DNA of 43,559 nucleotides from Chthoniobacterales bacterium (GCA_019747895.1 JAIEQF010000017.1:1-43559), one strand, 5' to 3'; positions 17,305 through 26,800 are shown, counted from the first letter of the stretch. Notes: generated from the letters alone by a model not told the origin. Numbers and translations: made by a program.

Positions 17305-18414
17305 TTATGCCAGCGAGGGAGGCGCATAAGGCAACTGATGAGCGCTGGCGACTGCTTGATAAGTAATCTTTCCTTCGCAAACATTCAAACCATTCCTTAA
17401 ATGTTCATCATCGAGGAGTGCCTGCTTCCATCCCTTGTTAGCCAGTGCTAGCGTAAATGGGAGTGTTGCATTGTTGAGAGCAAAAGTTGAAGTCCGTGCG
17501 ACGGCACCTGGCATATTCGCAACGCAATACATAATGACGCCATCAATAGTAAATGTTGGATTAGCATGAGTCGTTGCCTTTGCCCCTTCGACACAGCCTC
17601 CTTGGTCAATCGCGACATCAACGATGACTGAACCGGGTTTCATTTTTGAAATCATCTCTCGTGTGACGAGGCGTGGAGCTGCTCCACCAGGAACTAAGAC
17701 GGCTCCAACAACAAGGTCGGCCTTGACGATGTGCTCTTCGATAGCATCGAGCGTCGCATAAATCGTGTGAAGGGAAGGACCAAATTGGAGATCAAGTTCT
17801 TTGAGGCGATCGAGTGATTTATCAATGACGGTGACGTGTGCTTCTAAGCCCATCGCCATGCGAGCGGCGTTGGTACCTACGACTCCACCTCCCAAAATCA
17901 CAACGCGTCCTGAGGTTACTCCAGGAACACCACTCAACAAAACACCACTGCCACCTTGTGCTTTTTCTAAACAATGAGCGCCTGCTTGAATCGACATGCG
18001 TCCTGCAACTTCACTCATCGGGGCCAACAAAGGAAGGCCTCCGCGGCGGTCGGTGACAGTTTCGTAAGCAATAGCAATACAGCCCGAGTTCATGAGGGCT
18101 TTTGTTTGCTCTAAATCTGGAGCGAGGTGAAGATAGGTGAACAAAATCTGTCCTGGACGCAGCATCAAACATTCATTGGGCTGCGGCTCTTTGACTTTTA
18201 CGATCATTTCTGCTTTCGCAAAAATTTCTTCTGCTGTTGAGAGGATCTGCGCTCCGGCTTTGACATAATCAGCATCATGAATGCCAACTCCGGAGCCTGC
18301 GTTTTTTTCGACAAGAACAGAATGTCCGTGAAAAACCAGCTCTCTAACAGAGCTTGTGGTGAGGCCAACGCGATATTCGTGATTTTTGATTTCTTTGGGA
18401 ACGCCGATGATCAT
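17305..18414 (-). CDS. ald: Alanine dehydrogenase
   Basis: It oxidatively deaminates L-alanine to pyruvate with NAD (or runs in reverse, assimilating ammonia). At 369 aa it has the expected length. It opens with [20 protein letters not shown], which carries the substrate Arg; then comes [10 protein letters not shown] with the Lys, the His of YLHLAPD, and the nucleotide-binding [16 protein letters not shown] (about 170-185). DVAIDQGGC and the C-terminal [28 protein letters not shown] are characteristic of Ald. It leads the operon with the PlsC acyltransferase. L-alanine is also a peptidoglycan precursor, but no direct link can be shown here. Confidence 0.95.
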   Translation of the reverse strand: MIIGVPKEIKNHEYRVGLTTSSVRELVFHGHSVLVEKNAGSGVGIHDADYVKAGAQILSTAEEIFAKAEMIVKVKEPQPNECLMLRPGQILFTYLHLAPDLEQTKALMNSGCIAIAYETVTDRRGGLPLLAPMSEVAGRMSIQAGAHCLEKAQGGSGVLLSGVPGVTSGRVVILGGGVVGTNAARMAMGLEAHVTVIDKSLDRLKELDLQFGPSLHTIYATLDAIEEHIVKADLVVGAVLVPGGAAPRLVTREMISKMKPGSVIVDVAIDQGGCVEGAKATTHANPTFTIDGVIMYCVANMPGAVARTSTFALNNATLPFTLALANKGWKQALLDDEHLRNGLNVCEGKITYQAVASAHQLPYAPPSLA

Positions 18415-18541
18415 GGTGGAGAAGTTTGGTGGTGGTTGTTTTTGTTTAAAAAGTTGGGAAGATTGTAGATGGTTATTGCGGAAGAGGCGAGTAATTTAAC
18501 TTAAGATTTCGGTGCTAGAATGCTATTTTTAAAATCTAAAC

Positions 18542-20275
18542 TCATACGATTTCGATCAAACCAGGAATAGCAACATCACTATTTTCTTTGATGGGAATAA
18601 ATTGAGAGGCTTTTTCTTTGGCTTCTTTAATTTGATCTGCGCTCAGTTGCGGCAAGATGTTTCTGATATTAGCTTCTATGGTCTGTTTAATATAAGGAGT
18701 TGTTTCTTGGGGCTCTGCTAGTAGATACCATGTGTAAGCTTCAACGAAATCTTTAGGAACGCCATTTCCAATAAAGTAAGCGTAGCCAAGAGCATTTTGT
18801 GCAGCAGGATTTCCATGGAGCGCTCCGCAACGAAACCATTGAATGGCTTCTGCAGGGTCTTTCTTGACGCCCATTCCATCCAGATAGCAAATGCCGTAGC
18901 GAAAATAAGCTTGAGGAAGTCCTTTATCTACGGCTTTTCGAACCCACTCTGCTCCTTCAGTAAATTTTTTTTCTGATAAAAGAATTTCTCCAAATAGTAA
19001 TTCAGATTCTGGTATTCCTTGTTCAGCGGCTTTTTCGTAGAAAGCAATAGCGAGGTCTTTATTTTTTTCTATATATTTTCCGCTGCCGAGAAATCCAGCT
19101 AGGTAATGCTGAGCATATCCATATCCGGCATCAGCAGATTTTTTAAGAAGTTGCATTCCCTCATCGATCGAAGCAGCGTCTGTTTTTTTAAGAAGATAAT
19201 AAGCGAGATTAAATTGTGCTTGTCGATCATTTTGTGCCGCCGCTTTTTTGTACCATGTCAGTGCCGTTTCATGATTTCGAGGGGTTCCGAGACCTTGATC
19301 ATAGGCAAGAGCCAATAAAAACTGAGACTCTTTAACATCATGTTCAGCAGCTTTTTTATTCCAATAGAATGCTTGTTGATGATTGATGCGAATGCCAGCT
19401 CCATAAAAATTACAAAATCCCATTCGCTCCTCTGCGGGAGGGTAGCCTTGATTCGCTGAGAGTAAAAACCACTTCATGGCTTCTAATTGCGAGCACGGAA
19501 CACCATTGCCGAGCCAGAGTGCAATCCCATAATTAAATTGAGCGCTAGGAGAACCTAGTTCAGCACTATCATGAAATAAAGAAACCGCTTTATTCATGTC
19601 CTTTGTTACCCCATCGCCAGAGAGATAACGAAAGGCAAGTATTTCTAACGCTTGTGGGTTTTTATAAAGCGCCGATTTTTCAAGCCAGTTTGTGGCTTCA
19701 GCTGGATTTTTTTCTGTGCCAGTGCCATTCGAGTAACATGTCGATACGTAGTATTCAGCTAAGGCATCACTTTGTTGAGCTGCTTTGAGGAAGAGGGCAA
19801 AGGCAGTCTTGGGATCGCTCTGTTGTAAAAAACAACCTTGAGCTAGCAGAGTAATTGGTTTGTTAGAAAAAGCAGCTTGTCGATAAAGCAGGGCCGCTTG
19901 ATCTTTATTTTTAGGAGCAATGAAGCCCTCTAAATACCAATTAGCCAATGTCACTTGAGCTTCTGGTAATCCTTGTTGAGCAACTTCGGTTAATAAAGAA
20001 AAAGCTTTTTTATCATTTTTTGGAAACCCTCTTCCCAGTGCATAGCACATTGCGAGTTGGTACTGAACAAAGAGCTTTCTTTCTGCAGGGGAAGGATTGG
20101 GGTATTCGTGAAGGTAGTTTGTTGGGGAGAGAGGATCGTATTTTTTTAGAAAAGCAGCTTGGCTGAGTTGAGCATAACTATTGGATTTCTTAACATCAGG
20201 ATGTTTTGCAAAAGCTGCATCGAGATGAAAGGTGATAGCAACAAGAACAGAAGTGAGAACCACAACTTTTCTCAT
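18542..20275 (-). CDS. Exported Sel1-like repeat protein
   Basis: The 577-aa protein starts at the ATG at 20275 (MRKVVVLTSVLVAITF), with a signal peptide cleaved near AFA-KHPD. The rest is an array of about a dozen Sel1-like (TPR-type) repeats of 36 residues with the A-x-x-x-L-G-x-x-Y-x-x-G-x-G core, for example AMCYALGRGFPKNDKKAFSL, YGIALWLGNGVP, YGICYLDGMGVKKDPAEAI and LGYAYFIGNGVPKD. Such solenoids mediate protein contacts in the envelope or periplasm; the partner is unknown. It is the last gene of a leftward group with the anchored protein, small membrane protein and Yip1-like gene, with only five bases between it and its upstream neighbour. Confidence 0.92.
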   Translation of the reverse strand: MRKVVVLTSVLVAITFHLDAAFAKHPDVKKSNSYAQLSQAAFLKKYDPLSPTNYLHEYPNPSPAERKLFVQYQLAMCYALGRGFPKNDKKAFSLLTEVAQQGLPEAQVTLANWYLEGFIAPKNKDQAALLYRQAAFSNKPITLLAQGCFLQQSDPKTAFALFLKAAQQSDALAEYYVSTCYSNGTGTEKNPAEATNWLEKSALYKNPQALEILAFRYLSGDGVTKDMNKAVSLFHDSAELGSPSAQFNYGIALWLGNGVPCSQLEAMKWFLLSANQGYPPAEERMGFCNFYGAGIRINHQQAFYWNKKAAEHDVKESQFLLALAYDQGLGTPRNHETALTWYKKAAAQNDRQAQFNLAYYLLKKTDAASIDEGMQLLKKSADAGYGYAQHYLAGFLGSGKYIEKNKDLAIAFYEKAAEQGIPESELLFGEILLSEKKFTEGAEWVRKAVDKGLPQAYFRYGICYLDGMGVKKDPAEAIQWFRCGALHGNPAAQNALGYAYFIGNGVPKDFVEAYTWYLLAEPQETTPYIKQTIEANIRNILPQLSADQIKEAKEKASQFIPIKENSDVAIPGLIEIV

Positions 20276-20280
20276 ACTGG

Positions 20281-20949
20281 TCAATCCATAGAATCAGAAC
20301 CATGCTCATTTCTTTTTCTCATGGATCCATTGTAATAAACAAGCCCTCCAATAAGAAGTAATGCTGGAATGGTGAACAAGGCTAAAAAGTCGTTCATTTT
20401 CAAGCCAAGTGTATAGCCAGTTGTGGTTGTCTCAGGAGGTAATGAATTGATCTTCGCTGGTGATAATAAGCGAAAACTATTGATGATAGACAGGACTTCG
20501 GGATCTTGAGCGTTATACTCTTCACATTTTATACCGTAAAAATAGTCGCCGGCAGATGTAAAATAATTAAGGCAAGAAATATTATTTTCAGTAGCAGTAA
20601 AAGAGACGAACGGGATGTCTGCAATAACAGTCGGTTGTTCTTTTGAGATTTTCCATCCTCCCTTGACGAGTCCTGATTTCCACCCATTTTTAAAATTAGC
20701 TATTCCTGAGGAAATATTATTGGGTGACAGATTAGTTGGAATTTTAAAAACAACTACAAGTACAGTCTTAGTGTTATCATTGTTCCGTGCTGCAAGTGCA
20801 TGTTCTGGCTGGGTGGGATTAAGCAGGATCCAGTCATCAGGAAGTTCAATAGAAAAATTCAAATTAGAAAAAACTAATGGCTTTGCGCCGAGCGAGGAAA
20901 TCGTGGCTGCAATCGCTGTTAATGCGATGAGGGAAAGTAATTTTCTCAT
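20281..20949 (-). CDS. Exported, C-terminally anchored protein of unknown function
   Basis: This 222-aa protein has a signal peptide (MRKLLSLIALTAIAATISSLGA). A soluble domain of about 150 aa follows, beginning FSNLNFSIELPDDWILLNP, which resembles the strand start of DcrB/PsbP-type domains. A transmembrane helix lies near residues 187-206 (FLALFTIPALLLIGGLVYY), with a basic tail RKRNE after it. This arrangement places the domain outside the cytoplasm, held by the inner membrane. Function is not recognised. Confidence 0.7.
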   Translation of the reverse strand: MRKLLSLIALTAIAATISSLGAKPLVFSNLNFSIELPDDWILLNPTQPEHALAARNNDNTKTVLVVVFKIPTNLSPNNISSGIANFKNGWKSGLVKGGWKISKEQPTVIADIPFVSFTATENNISCLNYFTSAGDYFYGIKCEEYNAQDPEVLSIINSFRLLSPAKINSLPPETTTTGYTLGLKMNDFLALFTIPALLLIGGLVYYNGSMRKRNEHGSDSMD

Positions 20950-20955
20950 AGAAGT

Positions 20956-21282
20956 TCAACCATTGCTTTGTTGCAAGTGGAGTTGAATAGCAGAGTAGAT
21001 GATGTAAAGAACGGGAGGGGCTGCTAGTATTAAAGTGCCGATGCAATTAATGCTGCTTCCGCTCCTTTTGATTAGCGCAACGAGAGACATAACAATGCAG
21101 ATTGGAAAAAGAATCCAATAAGATAGCACGAAGAAAAGTCCCATGATCGATCCGATTGATTGGGTTAGAGCAGGAGAGAGAAATGGACGAATAAAAAGTC
21201 CAATAGAATTTATGATCCAAATTGAAGATGCAATAGAGAGGCTCCAAATACCAAGTCTTGATTCATGAGAATGAGCAGTCAT
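20956..21282 (-). CDS. Small multi-pass membrane protein
   Basis: A 108-aa hydrophobic protein starts at the ATG at 21282 (MTAHSHESRLG). The frame is open for 30 codons further up, but that part reads like AT-rich spacer translation. Three predicted membrane segments are visible: IASSIWIINSIGLFI, SIMGLFFVLSYWILFPICIV with MSLVAL, and LILAAPPVLYIIYSAIQL. Function is not recognised. It lies between the Yip1-like gene and the anchored exported protein, with six bases to the latter. Confidence 0.65.
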   Translation of the reverse strand: MTAHSHESRLGIWSLSIASSIWIINSIGLFIRPFLSPALTQSIGSIMGLFFVLSYWILFPICIVMSLVALIKRSGSSINCIGTLILAAPPVLYIIYSAIQLHLQQSNG

Positions 21283-21317
21283 AAGGGAGTATTTAACATA
21301 ATAACAGAACGATAAAA

Positions 21318-22064
21318 TTAATTTATCGGATAAAAATATTTTTTTGCACTTATTATTAAAATAAAAATACATCCAGTAATAATGAGGAGAAAGAAAGCCG
21401 TCAGAATAGAGAGCAATGTTTTCAAAGTAGAAAGACGATGAACATTTTTTAGTCCAATAAAGATAAAACAGAACCCAATAAAGGGTATTGCCAATTGAAC
21501 TACCTTCGCTGTTTTTTCTGTAATAATTGCTAAATCATGTTGAGTCGACATTGATATCATAAGAGTCAGAATAAAAATTACAGGAACGCTCAAGGCTCCA
21601 TGAATATAACAAAGGACTCGAAAAGTAGCGCCAAATGGTTTGTTGGCACTTTTAATGATCTTAAGACCAAGATGAAACAAGGCTGAAGAAGTAAAGGCGA
21701 TGATAGTGCAAGAGATAAGGAAAAATAGAGTTTGAAGGAAACAAGCTCCCGTGAGAGCAAGGGCAGGATGTCTTTGATATGTTTCGGCAACATGGGGCCC
21801 TAAAAGAAGAGGGTTGTTTAAAACCTGAGGTAGTTGAGAAAGAAATCGTGTAATAAAAAGCGTGCTGGCGAGAAGCAAGTAAAAGAACAACGGAGAAAAA
21901 ATGGATCCAGTTGTTTTTAAGTTCGAGAAAGTTTTTTTAGGAAAAAACAATACTGAGTAGACCGTTTGAAAAAGCGCTGGGAAAAAACCAATTTCGGAGC
22001 GTTGTTCCCAAGCCGGTTCATCTGGAGTTGCTGCAGGAAGGTGAGGGAGATTTTCTATGTTCAT
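21318..22064 (-). CDS. Yip1-domain-like membrane protein
   Basis: This 248-aa protein has a soluble N terminus (PAATPDEPAWEQRSEIGFFPALFQTVYSVLFFPKKTFSNL) followed by about five membrane helices. The FFPKKTF segment before the first helix is typical of bacterial YIP1-family proteins, whose role is unclear. It heads a leftward group of four envelope genes. The MITE at 22119-22284 lies 55 bases upstream and may influence its expression. Confidence 0.75.
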   Translation of the reverse strand: MNIENLPHLPAATPDEPAWEQRSEIGFFPALFQTVYSVLFFPKKTFSNLKTTGSIFSPLFFYLLLASTLFITRFLSQLPQVLNNPLLLGPHVAETYQRHPALALTGACFLQTLFFLISCTIIAFTSSALFHLGLKIIKSANKPFGATFRVLCYIHGALSVPVIFILTLMISMSTQHDLAIITEKTAKVVQLAIPFIGFCFIFIGLKNVHRLSTLKTLLSILTAFFLLIITGCIFILIISAKKYFYPIN

Positions 22065-22118
22065 AATTTAAAAAGGGGGCATCGTTGAAAAAAGGAGCGA
22101 TTTAGAATGGCGTTAAGT

Positions 22119-22284
22119 TATAGTGTATTAAATCGATAATGGCAGGTCATAAGCTTGCTCTTTTTCCTTAGGACTGTATTCGCAGATCTTACGTTATCTT
22201 AGGATAGCGTCTCGATCTTTGGCCTTGTCCTAAGAAAAAATTTCTGCGCTTCTAACGCGCCCCTCTCAATTTAATACACTATAA
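22119..22284. mobile_element. 166-bp MITE-like element, copy 2 (divergent arms, same core)
   Basis: The terminal repeats are TATAGTGTATTAAAT (22119-22133) and its complement at the right end (ATTTAATACACTATA, 22270-22284). Only TATAGT is shared with copy 1, yet length (166 bp) and core are conserved: ACGTTATC, GATAGCG, TCTCGATCTTTGGCCT. Its inner arms TTTTTCCTTAGGAC and GTCCTAAGAAAAA differ from copy 1 but still pair. It fills part of the 520-bp gene-free region 22065-22584. Confidence 0.85.
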
Positions 22285-22537
22285 TGCGAGTTAAAGACGA
22301 AAATTAAAATTAAGAATGCCTCTCCTAAAAACGCTTTATTTGACCTGCAATGGGCCTCTGTTAGGTGGGGTGCTATGGTCATAGCGGCCTGTTGAAAAAC
22401 CTTGATTTTAGTGAATCATCTAGAGAATCAGGATTTTGCCAATAATATTTCTCTCCTGCCGAAGAAGGGTTCCCGCAGTTTTCTCTGTAGCAGCAGTGCT
22501 GAATTTGGCCAAAAAAGATGAAAATAGTCGGAAAAAG
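22285..22537. other. Gene-free spacer, possible degenerate insertion remnant
   Basis: About 250 nt without a reading frame I would defend. The string GGCCTGTTGAAAAACC near 22388 recalls the ends seen in some insertion sequences, and the stretch from 22400 to 22520 could be decayed transposon DNA, but there is no transposase fragment to prove it. Confidence 0.3.
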
Positions 22538-22582
22538 GAGTTCCTAGGGCCTCTTCTGGAAGCATCACCTTTCCTAGAACTC
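22538..22582 (-). terminator. Hairpin just after the uracil-DNA glycosylase gene
   Basis: GAGTTCCTAGG (22538-22548) pairs with CCTAGAACTC (22573-22582) with one bulge, three bases beyond the glycosylase stop codon on the minus strand. A run CTTTTTCC follows on the minus strand. It is a plausible intrinsic terminator, but the loop of about 24 nt is long. Confidence 0.45.
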
Positions 22583-22584
22583 TT

Positions 22585-23415
22585 CTACTTAGTCAAAAAA
22601 TAACCACGCTGCTTTTTGCTGATCGGTCTTCCCAATTTTTCCATGACGAGGAGCATATCTTCCCAGACTTTTCTTTTTTCGGTGAGGGAAGGAGAGTAAA
22701 GAAGGTAAGCAGGATGATACGTTACCATGGTGGGAATGCCTTGAAAGTCGAACCAGTTCCCTCGTGCATCGCGCATCGGAATAGCTTTTCCGAGCAGGCC
22801 TTCAAGAGCCGTAGCGCCAAGAGCAACGAGGACGCGTGGTTTGATTAGATCGATTTGTTGTTGAAGCCATGGGAGACAAGTTGTCATTTCTTCCAGCTTG
22901 GGTTTGCGATTGCCAGGAGTATTGGGTGGCATATTGGGTCGGCACTTGAGGACATTGCCAATAAAAATATCTTCGCGTTGATATTCCATCGCGTTGATAA
23001 TTTTTGTTAACATTTGTCCTGCTCGTCCCACGAAAGGCTCACCGAGGAGATCTTCTTTTTCGCCCGGCGCTTCTCCCACAAACATCAGCTCGGCAAATGG
23101 GTTGCCAACACCGAAGACGACTTGAGTGCGACTCGCGACAAGATTAGGGCAGCGTGTGCAGGCGAGGGCTTGTTCGCGTAATGCAGCTAATTTTTTAATG
23201 CGATCCTCGGAGAAATCTTCAATGCGAGAGGATAGCGGAGTTCCTGTGGGTTTCGCTGGCTCTTTAGTTTTTGGTTCTTTTGCTTTTTTTAACAAGCCTT
23301 GGAGGCTCTTACGAGAAGCCTTGGGCCGTGGTGAAAGGTTGTCATTCATTTTGCGCAAGAGCGGCTCGACCTGAGCGAGTGCTTGTTGTAGAGAGGGTGA
23401 TTTTTTAGTAGGCAT
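22585..23415 (-). CDS. Uracil-DNA glycosylase, family 4 type with Fe-S cluster
   Basis: It removes uracil from DNA, starting base-excision repair. The 276-aa protein starts at the ATG at 23415 ([10 protein letters not shown]); a 20-codon upstream extension would overlap the RluD gene. After an 80-residue lysine/proline-rich linker comes the catalytic domain: cysteines C86 and C89 (ACTRCP), the motif [20 protein letters not shown] at 114-133, NVLKC with C158, C180 in MTTCLP, and the second motif TYHPAYLL. Four cysteines in this order fit a 4Fe-4S cluster. The gap between the third and fourth Cys (21 residues) is longer than in the Thermus enzyme. The RluD gene is 26 bases upstream. Confidence 0.92.
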   Translation of the reverse strand: MPTKKSPSLQQALAQVEPLLRKMNDNLSPRPKASRKSLQGLLKKAKEPKTKEPAKPTGTPLSSRIEDFSEDRIKKLAALREQALACTRCPNLVASRTQVVFGVGNPFAELMFVGEAPGEKEDLLGEPFVGRAGQMLTKIINAMEYQREDIFIGNVLKCRPNMPPNTPGNRKPKLEEMTTCLPWLQQQIDLIKPRVLVALGATALEGLLGKAIPMRDARGNWFDFQGIPTMVTYHPAYLLYSPSLTEKRKVWEDMLLVMEKLGRPISKKQRGYFLTK

Positions 23416-23441
23416 GAAAGGAAGTGGTATTAGCAGATGCT

Positions 23442-24380
23442 TTATTTTGCGCTTTGAATTTTTATCGGCTTCCACGGAACCAAGGAAAACTCTTCCGGCA
23501 GCGGAGCTTCAACGATGATATTCTTGCCAGTTTTTGGATGAGGGAATTGAAGTTTCCAAGCATGAAGGAGGTGTCGTTGCCAGTGATCGCGCTTTCCATA
23601 AAGCGGATCGCCGACAACGGGGTGTCCTAGTTGTTGAAGGTGAACACGAATTTGATGCATCCGTCCTGTGTGAGGAGAACAGGCGAGAAGACCATGGGTG
23701 GCTGTGGTAGCGAGCACTTCATAGTCAGTCGTGGCATCACGTCCTAGGGGCGGACGTCGGACCGTCATTTTAAGGCGTTGAACGGGGTGCCTGCCAATGG
23801 GAAGAGCAATAGTTCCTCTTTTTTGTCGAGGAGATCCTATTGTGATCGCAAGGTAAGTTTTGATCATTTTTCTTTCTGAAAAAAGTTGAGAGAGGGCAGC
23901 ATGGATCACATCGTTTTTGGCAACGACAATGCATCCACTCGTTTCTTTGTCCAAACGATGAACAATTCCGGGACGATAAGATTGGTCTGCCGAAAGATGC
24001 GTAAAGCGATATAATAACGCATTGACCAGCGTTCCTTCTTCATGGTCTGTGCCAACATGAACGACCATACCTGCTGGTTTGTTAATCACGAGGAGGTCTT
24101 CATCTTCATAGATAATTTCTAATGGAATATCTTCGGCGAAGGCTTTGGCAAGAGGCTTAGGAGGTGGTTCTGCAAGAGTGAAAAGATCTCCAGCTTTGAC
24201 TTCATCTCGAGCGCGGACGGGAGCTCCTGCTAAAGTTATATGACCTTCCTTGATGAAGCCTTGTATTTTAGAACGAGAATAATTTGGCAGGTGTTCTACC
24301 AAAAAAAGATCAACTCGTTTTTTGCGGTCAGCAGGAGTGGCGAGAATAGTTTGAGTAGAGGGATGAGTTTCTTTGTGCAT
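23442..24380 (-). CDS. Ribosomal large-subunit pseudouridine synthase, RluD/RluA family
   Basis: It isomerises uridines to pseudouridine in 23S rRNA. The 312-aa protein starts at the ATG at 24380 (MHKETHPSTQ); a TTG 13 codons upstream is less likely. An N-terminal S4 domain (RVDLFLVEHLPNYSRSKIQGFIKEGHITLAG, RARDEVKAGD) precedes the catalytic domain, with the aspartate in GIVHRLDKETSGCIVVAKN. HTGRMHQIRVHLQQLGHPVVGDPLYG is diagnostic for the RluA family. S4 plus this order fits RluD, but the exact target sites cannot be read. It lies divergent from rplI. Confidence 0.92.
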   Translation of the reverse strand: MHKETHPSTQTILATPADRKKRVDLFLVEHLPNYSRSKIQGFIKEGHITLAGAPVRARDEVKAGDLFTLAEPPPKPLAKAFAEDIPLEIIYEDEDLLVINKPAGMVVHVGTDHEEGTLVNALLYRFTHLSADQSYRPGIVHRLDKETSGCIVVAKNDVIHAALSQLFSERKMIKTYLAITIGSPRQKRGTIALPIGRHPVQRLKMTVRRPPLGRDATTDYEVLATTATHGLLACSPHTGRMHQIRVHLQQLGHPVVGDPLYGKRDHWQRHLLHAWKLQFPHPKTGKNIIVEAPLPEEFSLVPWKPIKIQSAK

Positions 24381-24412
24381 TGAAAAATCTATCAAATAGA
24401 CCAGGAAGGGAG

Positions 24413-24442
24413 TTGACAAGTAGGATATTGAACAATTACCAT
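24413..24442 (+). promoter_or_regulatory. Probable sigma-70 promoter for rplI
   Basis: TTGACA (24413-24418) is followed 18 bases later by TACCAT (24437-24442; four of six match TATAAT), 35 bases before the rplI ATG. It is the only well-formed pair in the 96-bp divergent gap. The rluD start is 33 bases upstream of it. Confidence 0.55.
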
Positions 24443-24476
24443 ATTCGTCCCTTCTTTTTAAATATTACCTCATTTT

Positions 24477-24989
24477 ATGGCAACTCAAGTTATCCTCACG
24501 GAAGCAATTTCCTCACTCGGCGCTGAAGCTGATATCGTTAAAGTTCGTCCTGGCTACGCCCGCAATTTTCTTATCCCTCATGGCAAAGCATTGGAGGTAA
24601 ATCCTGTTTCCTTGCGGAAGGTGAATCAATTGAAAGCTAAGCGTGCTGAGCGTGAAGCTCGCGAGTTAAATGAAGCAGAGGGCCTCGCTTCTAAGATTAA
24701 CAAATTGCGTCTCACGATGAAACTTGAGACAGGCATGGCAGGCAAGGCATTTGGTTCTATTACTGCTGCTGACCTGATGGAGTTGATGCTTGCGGAACTA
24801 GAAGGAATCGAACTTCCACGTCACGCTATCATTTTAGAGCGCCCTATCAAAGAGAGTGGCAAAAAAACAATTCAAGTTCGTCTTCATCCTGAAGTGACAG
24901 CAACGCTTCATGTAACTATTGCAGCAGATCCTAAAGCAGGTGCTGGAGAAGAAGTTGTTGTTGAGGAAGACGTCGAAGAGATCGAGTAG
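24477..24989 (+). CDS. rplI: 50S ribosomal protein L9
   Basis: L9 binds domain V of 23S rRNA at the base of the L1 stalk and helps hold the frame. The 170-aa protein has the N-terminal motif GAEADIVKVRPGYARNFLIP (about 16-35), the connecting helix NQLKAKRAEREARELNEAEGLA, and a C-terminal domain with MAGKAFGSITAADL and KESGKKTIQVRLHPEV. The acidic tail (VVVEEDVEEIE) makes it longer than the typical 148 aa. It is followed by dnaB, the common L9-dnaB neighbourhood, though rpsF, ssb and rpsR are not beside it here. Confidence 0.97.
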   Translation: MATQVILTEAISSLGAEADIVKVRPGYARNFLIPHGKALEVNPVSLRKVNQLKAKRAEREARELNEAEGLASKINKLRLTMKLETGMAGKAFGSITAADLMELMLAELEGIELPRHAIILERPIKESGKKTIQVRLHPEVTATLHVTIAADPKAGAGEEVVVEEDVEEIE

Positions 24990-25178
24990 CTTCAACTGCT
25001 GCGAAGCGGCACAGAGCTGAGCGATGAGTTTAAGTGACTAGTTTAAGTTTCGAGTTTTGCTGCAAGCAAAAAATCTTGAAAAGACTTTTCTTCAATTTCG
25101 ACTTCGGCTTCCGCGAAATCTCAGAAGATTTTCTTCAACTTCAACTTTTAACTTCAACTGCTGCGAAGCAGCTTTAGT
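24990..25178. repeat. Mirrored spacer repeats with TGCTGCGAAGC palindromes before dnaB
   Basis: The spacer opens with CTTCAACTGCTGCGAAGCGG and closes with the near copy ending in CTGCTGCGAAGCAGC just before the dnaB start. Period-6 CTTCAA blocks occur near 25130-25158, and GAAAAGACTTTTC forms a small palindrome at 25077-25089. GCTGCGAAGCAGC is itself self-complementary, and near copies occur at 37569-37581, 26623 and 2025. Confidence 0.6.
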
Positions 25179-26624
25179 ATGACTAGTAATCCCAAAAAAA
25201 CCTCTTCTGTTGCTAAGAGCGAAAAGCAGGGAGAAGAAAAAAATGCTTTTGTTGCTAAAAAGCAACTTCCTGAAGCTCATCGGGCTTTGCCGGCGAGTTT
25301 GGATGCAGAAATGGGAGTGCTTTGCTCCATTTTGCTATCACCTCGTGATTGCTTAACACTCTGCATTGAGAAGATTGATGAATTTCATTTTCATCAACCG
25401 GCGCACGGAACGATCTACAACACGCTCGTTCAACTTTGGAAAGATTCTAAACCGATTGACTTAGTAACCGTGACCCAAGCGTTAGCGGATCACAAATTGC
25501 TCGATTCTGTTGGAGGTCCGGCGGCACTAGCCCGCTTAATCCAATTTATTCCGACAGCAACGAACGTTGAATATTATTTGGATATCATGTGTGAGAAATA
25601 TCTTCTCCGAAGCATGATTTCTGTCTGCACAAAGTCGGCAGCACGGTGCTACGAAGATCAAAGTGATGTCAAAAATCTGGTTGATGATATCGAGAGCCAG
25701 ATTTTTCAAATAAGTGAATCGCGCGTCAGTAATGTTTTGCCAGAAATTAAAGACCAAGTTTTGCATGCGATCGATGCGATCGAGGGAATGCATAAAAACA
25801 AAGGGGCGCTGACAGGACTTTCTACCGGATTTGCTTTGCTTGATCAAATGACAGATGGATTGCATCCAAGTGAAATGGTTGTCATTGCGGCTCGTCCTTC
25901 CATGGGAAAGACAGCAATTGCGATGAATATTGCAGAACATATTGCTGTTGATCAAAACAAAGCGGTTGGTATTTTTAGCTTAGAAATGAGTTCTCAACAG
26001 CTTGTCCAGCGGATGCTCTGTTCTCGTGCCAAAGTTGATCTTAAGAAAGTGCGTGATGGTTTCATGGGCAATCGTGATATGAAAAATCTTTCTAGGGCAG
26101 CTGATGCTTTATCAAAAAGCAAAATTTATATCGATGATACAGCAGGCCTCAGTGTTTTGGAATTGCGTGCCAAGGCGCGTCGATTGAAAGACCGGCATGA
26201 TTTGAGTCTGATCGTAATTGATTATTTACAGCTCTTGCGTTCCATGACCCGTCGTGCTCAAGATAACCGCCAAATTGAAATCGCTGAAATTTCAGCAGGT
26301 ATCAAAGCGTTGGCTAAAGAACTTTCTATTCCAGTCATTGTCTTGGCACAGCTCAATCGTGAATCTGAAAAACGAAGCGATGGAAAGCCACGTATTTCCG
26401 ATCTCCGTGAGTCAGGTTCGATTGAACAAGATGCCGATGTCGTTGGACTGCTCTATCGTTCTGCTTATTTTGAAAAAGATGATGCAGCGCGCAGCGAAAA
26501 AGAGGGAGAGGCAGAACTCATCATCGCGAAACAACGTAATGGTCCGACGGGTGAAATTCCATTAACGTTCCTCAAAGAATACACTCGCTTTGAGACGCGG
26601 GATTATCGGCCGGAAGAGGCGTAG
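25179..26624 (+). CDS. dnaB: Replicative DNA helicase DnaB
   Basis: It is the hexameric 5'-3' helicase that unwinds DNA ahead of the replisome. The 481-aa protein has an N-terminal domain beginning around residue 36 (LPASLDAEMGVLCSILLSP), a linker, and a RecA-type domain with Walker A ARPSMGKT at 238-245 and Walker B LIVIDYLQLLR. VLAQLNRESEKRSDGKPRISDLRESGSIEQDADVV is also diagnostic. No intein or insertion is seen. The first 35 residues are charged and variable. The start is the ATG at 25179, directly after the TGCTGCGAAGCAGC repeat; there is no Shine-Dalgarno sequence. Confidence 0.97.
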   Translation: MTSNPKKTSSVAKSEKQGEEKNAFVAKKQLPEAHRALPASLDAEMGVLCSILLSPRDCLTLCIEKIDEFHFHQPAHGTIYNTLVQLWKDSKPIDLVTVTQALADHKLLDSVGGPAALARLIQFIPTATNVEYYLDIMCEKYLLRSMISVCTKSAARCYEDQSDVKNLVDDIESQIFQISESRVSNVLPEIKDQVLHAIDAIEGMHKNKGALTGLSTGFALLDQMTDGLHPSEMVVIAARPSMGKTAIAMNIAEHIAVDQNKAVGIFSLEMSSQQLVQRMLCSRAKVDLKKVRDGFMGNRDMKNLSRAADALSKSKIYIDDTAGLSVLELRAKARRLKDRHDLSLIVIDYLQLLRSMTRRAQDNRQIEIAEISAGIKALAKELSIPVIVLAQLNRESEKRSDGKPRISDLRESGSIEQDADVVGLLYRSAYFEKDDAARSEKEGEAELIIAKQRNGPTGEIPLTFLKEYTRFETRDYRPEEA

Positions 26625-26635
26625 TGCTGCGCAGC

Positions 26636-26800
26636 AGCACACGAGTAAAGGATAAAGAGTAGCTGGCGCAAATTGATGAGATGTCACTTGCTAGGCTTTG
26701 TTTTTTTGAAGCGACACTCTTTCAGAATGATGATTTCGAAAATCTGATTTTATTCCGATCTTAAAAAGACTCATTACCCATTACTCATTACCCTTTACTT
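26636..26800. repeat. Mirrored period-7 TAACGAG-type arrays in the dnaB-tatA spacer
   Basis: The short left block (about 26636-26660) has AGTAAAGGATAAAGAGTA. The right block (about 26770-26800) is a run of 7-mers ACTCATT/ACCCATT ending at the tatA stop codon. The dnaB end itself carries TGCTGCGCAGCAGCA (26622-26636), a palindrome. The two genes converge, so these structures could stop transcription from both sides. Confidence 0.7.

Noticed and set aside
22285-22537. Insertion sequence remnant near GGCCTGTTGAAAAAC
   Set aside because: The short match alone is not enough; no transposase fragment or paired terminal repeat could be found.
23416-23475. Upstream start for the uracil-DNA glycosylase
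   Set aside because: It would overlap the RluD gene by more than 30 bp, and the added residues have no family character.
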